Source: Oscarella lobularis (lineage: Eukaryota; Porifera; Homoscleromorpha; Homosclerophorida; Oscarellidae). From it: a DNA stretch of 64,000 nt. Positions 62,701-64,000 of the stretch are shown piece by piece; the first letter of the stretch is position 1; the number at the start of each line of letters is the position of its first letter. A program made the position numbers and the translations under genes. The notes under the pieces are model-generated. The model was not told where the DNA came from, did no database searches, and saw only the letters and a list, made by a program, of their open reading frames with translations. Where the stretch lies: assembly GCF_947507565.1 (NCBI RefSeq), contig NC_089176.1, forward strand, positions 2,232,001-2,296,000. Reading direction: 5' to 3'.

Positions 62701-64000
62701 GTACTGTAACTAAAACAATTTCTTACTGTCGCTTCCAGTGCGAACATTCGTCCATTCGCTATAGACAACGCCACCGCCGGATACCTTCACCACGACACGA
62801 TATAAGTATTCTAGCATTTCGAGTATAAAACACAAGTGTGCGTTTTTGTCGAATCGCTTACCGGTAAATGCTTCGACGTTTGTGTCAGTGACAGCTCTTC
62901 CGTTCTCACTCGCCGAATTAATATCTATCAACTGATCTTTGCATACTGAACCGCTCCAAGGAAAGTTGGGACATCCAGCAAAACTCACGTTTGCACTCCC
63001 CGCTCTCTTCTTCACGACATCAATAAGTATTTCGTTCACGGAAAAATTTGCCAAGCAACCACCGTATCCGGTGACGTTCACGCCGACTCCCAAAGCCACT
63101 TCTACTGGAGTTGGCTTCGTCTCTGATAGATCATATTGCGGCAGTCCACCAAAATACACATTCTGCAAAATTTCCGAAGAAAACTCGGTGACATTGATAA
63201 TGGGAGAAATATCTTCGTTGTCAACTCTTACAATAATAAACCTGTCGGTAATTGAAAGATCGATTTCATGCCATGAGCCGTCGCACAAGATACATCGGTT
63301 CACACGAATAACATTGACTCGTTCTTTGTTCGTTCTATATCTCACATCGATTCCATCACGGCCGCGCGTTTCAACGAAAAGAAAGTTTTTGCTCACGTTT
63401 CCAAATGCAGCGAGGAGCAATCCATTTGGCCAACTCGTTCGAACTCGAAATCGAAAGTGAAGTTCGTCGTTTATCCGAGCCGAAGATGATAAATTTAACC
63501 GTACGTAACCAGATCCGCGAAAATGCATCGCCTTTTCAACGGACGGTGGACAGCCGTCGTTCTCCTGAACAACATTTACGAGCTTTTGAATTTTTGATGA
63601 ATTAAATTGTGCTTTGCTGCTGTAGAAAAACATCACTCTAATGCAGCCAATAAATCCGATTGAGTCTGGAAGCAATCGACTAGCATTCACGGGTAGTCCT
63701 CCAACATAGCTGTTATCAACAACAACAACCGTCTTGCTGTCGCACTTCGTTTCGTTATATGCCAACAGCCCTTGGCTGCCATAATAAACGCGAAGTATCA
63801 CTTTCGTAACTGTTTTCATTGCTTCTACTCTGTAAAAGCGATCTTTGTTCCACTTTCCTTCAGTTCTTATGCTTTGACTATTATTGCCGTCAGCCTGGAC
63901 ACCGAATTCGAGTTCACCATCGATGAGTGCAAGGTACACATACGACAATGCGTCGCTTTTAAATGCCGCAAATAGCATCCCGTCCGGATTCGTCGTGCGG
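59727..64000 (-). CDS. Receptor tyrosine kinase, LamG/FN3 type, copy 3 (5' end outside window)
   Basis: Enters from the right edge inside the first LamG domain (PDGMLFAAFKSDALSYVYLA) and runs to a stop at 59727. Second LamG: GSGYVRLNLSSSARINDELH, VNVTGYGGCLANFSV. FN3: MNATIQWVGPPTVLKDDES. The Cys-rich stalk exon is followed by a Ser/Thr stalk enlarged by duplicated exons (VQDDAYTTENSSTTTPT twice), then the span NLVGTGIGCAFAIVLAALLF. The juxtamembrane has QLPPPPLPPPNQ. Kinase: VAVKTLKSEKGENRVKFLRE, HNNVIKMYGVVLSANP, DLAARNVLLDENLVC, but the magnesium motif reads ADFALARDFNEENYY (DFG to DFA). RWTAPEV and SDLWSYGVVLYEIWSLGE follow. It ends YLDLQYVYQSQ. Kinase activity may be weak or lost. The lectin-like N-terminus is expected beyond the edge. 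Confidence 0.85.
61601..61960 (-). repeat. 121-base exon-plus-intron tandem duplication
   Basis: CTTGTACTGG recurs at 61601, 61722 and 61843, a 121-base period. Units are nearly identical. Each holds a 51-base exon (17 codons, VQDDAYTTENSSTTTPT) and a 70-base intron on the minus strand; the leftmost unit runs into the membrane-span exon. Confidence 0.85.

Overview
The window is nuclear DNA of an animal. It holds tyrosine-kinase receptors with fibronectin III, laminin G and SUEL-type lectin modules, secreted fibrinogen-domain proteins, an annexin, PMS1 and PAN2. Most introns are only about 50-120 bases, genes lie close together on both strands, and families sit in tandem arrays. This fits an early-branching metazoan with a compact genome, most likely a sponge (a homoscleromorph such as Oscarella would fit). 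The species call is inference; the animal call is firm.

Layout. 1-680: 5' end of an AGC-type kinase-like gene (minus strand). 1.3-5.9 kb: a roughly 2.25-kb block present twice, each copy holding a broken copy of the 5' part of a CFAP97-domain gene followed by an intronless secreted fibrinogen-domain gene. 5.9-9.7 kb: the intact CFAP97-domain gene, which by splice phase appears to run through a Lys/Glu-rich linker into four annexin repeats. 9.8-10.8 kb: a bHLH factor. 11.1-14.3 kb: PMS1, with a small inverted-repeat element in one intron. 14.3-15.9 kb: gene fragments and repeats, including three tandem hairpins. 16.0-20.7 kb: PAN2 deadenylase (minus). 20.8-23.5 kb: sparse, with a retroelement remnant. 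23.5-25.1 kb: an uninterrupted P-loop ATPase. 25.3-25.8 kb: a long near-perfect hairpin. 25.9-27.7 kb: a JmjC/cupin-like membrane protein gene.

27.8-43.7 kb: three tandem receptor tyrosine kinases of one type (anosmin-like Cys-rich N-terminus, FN3-like domains, kinase with a long beta2-beta3 insert), all minus. 44.0-47.9 kb: a convergent pair, a coiled-coil trypsin-fold protein and a ZU5-like protein. 48.9-64.0 kb: three tandem receptor kinases of a second type (SUEL-lectin-like, two LamG, FN3, Pro-rich juxtamembrane, kinase), all minus, the last cut by the window edge.

The main biological theme is local duplication and divergence of cell-surface receptors and secreted recognition proteins. 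Housekeeping genes (mRNA decay, mismatch repair) lie between the arrays. The most unusual items are the CFAP97-annexin chimera, the two receptor-kinase arrays with their lineage-specific features, a DFG-to-DFA substitution in the last kinase, and a recently triplicated exon-intron unit.
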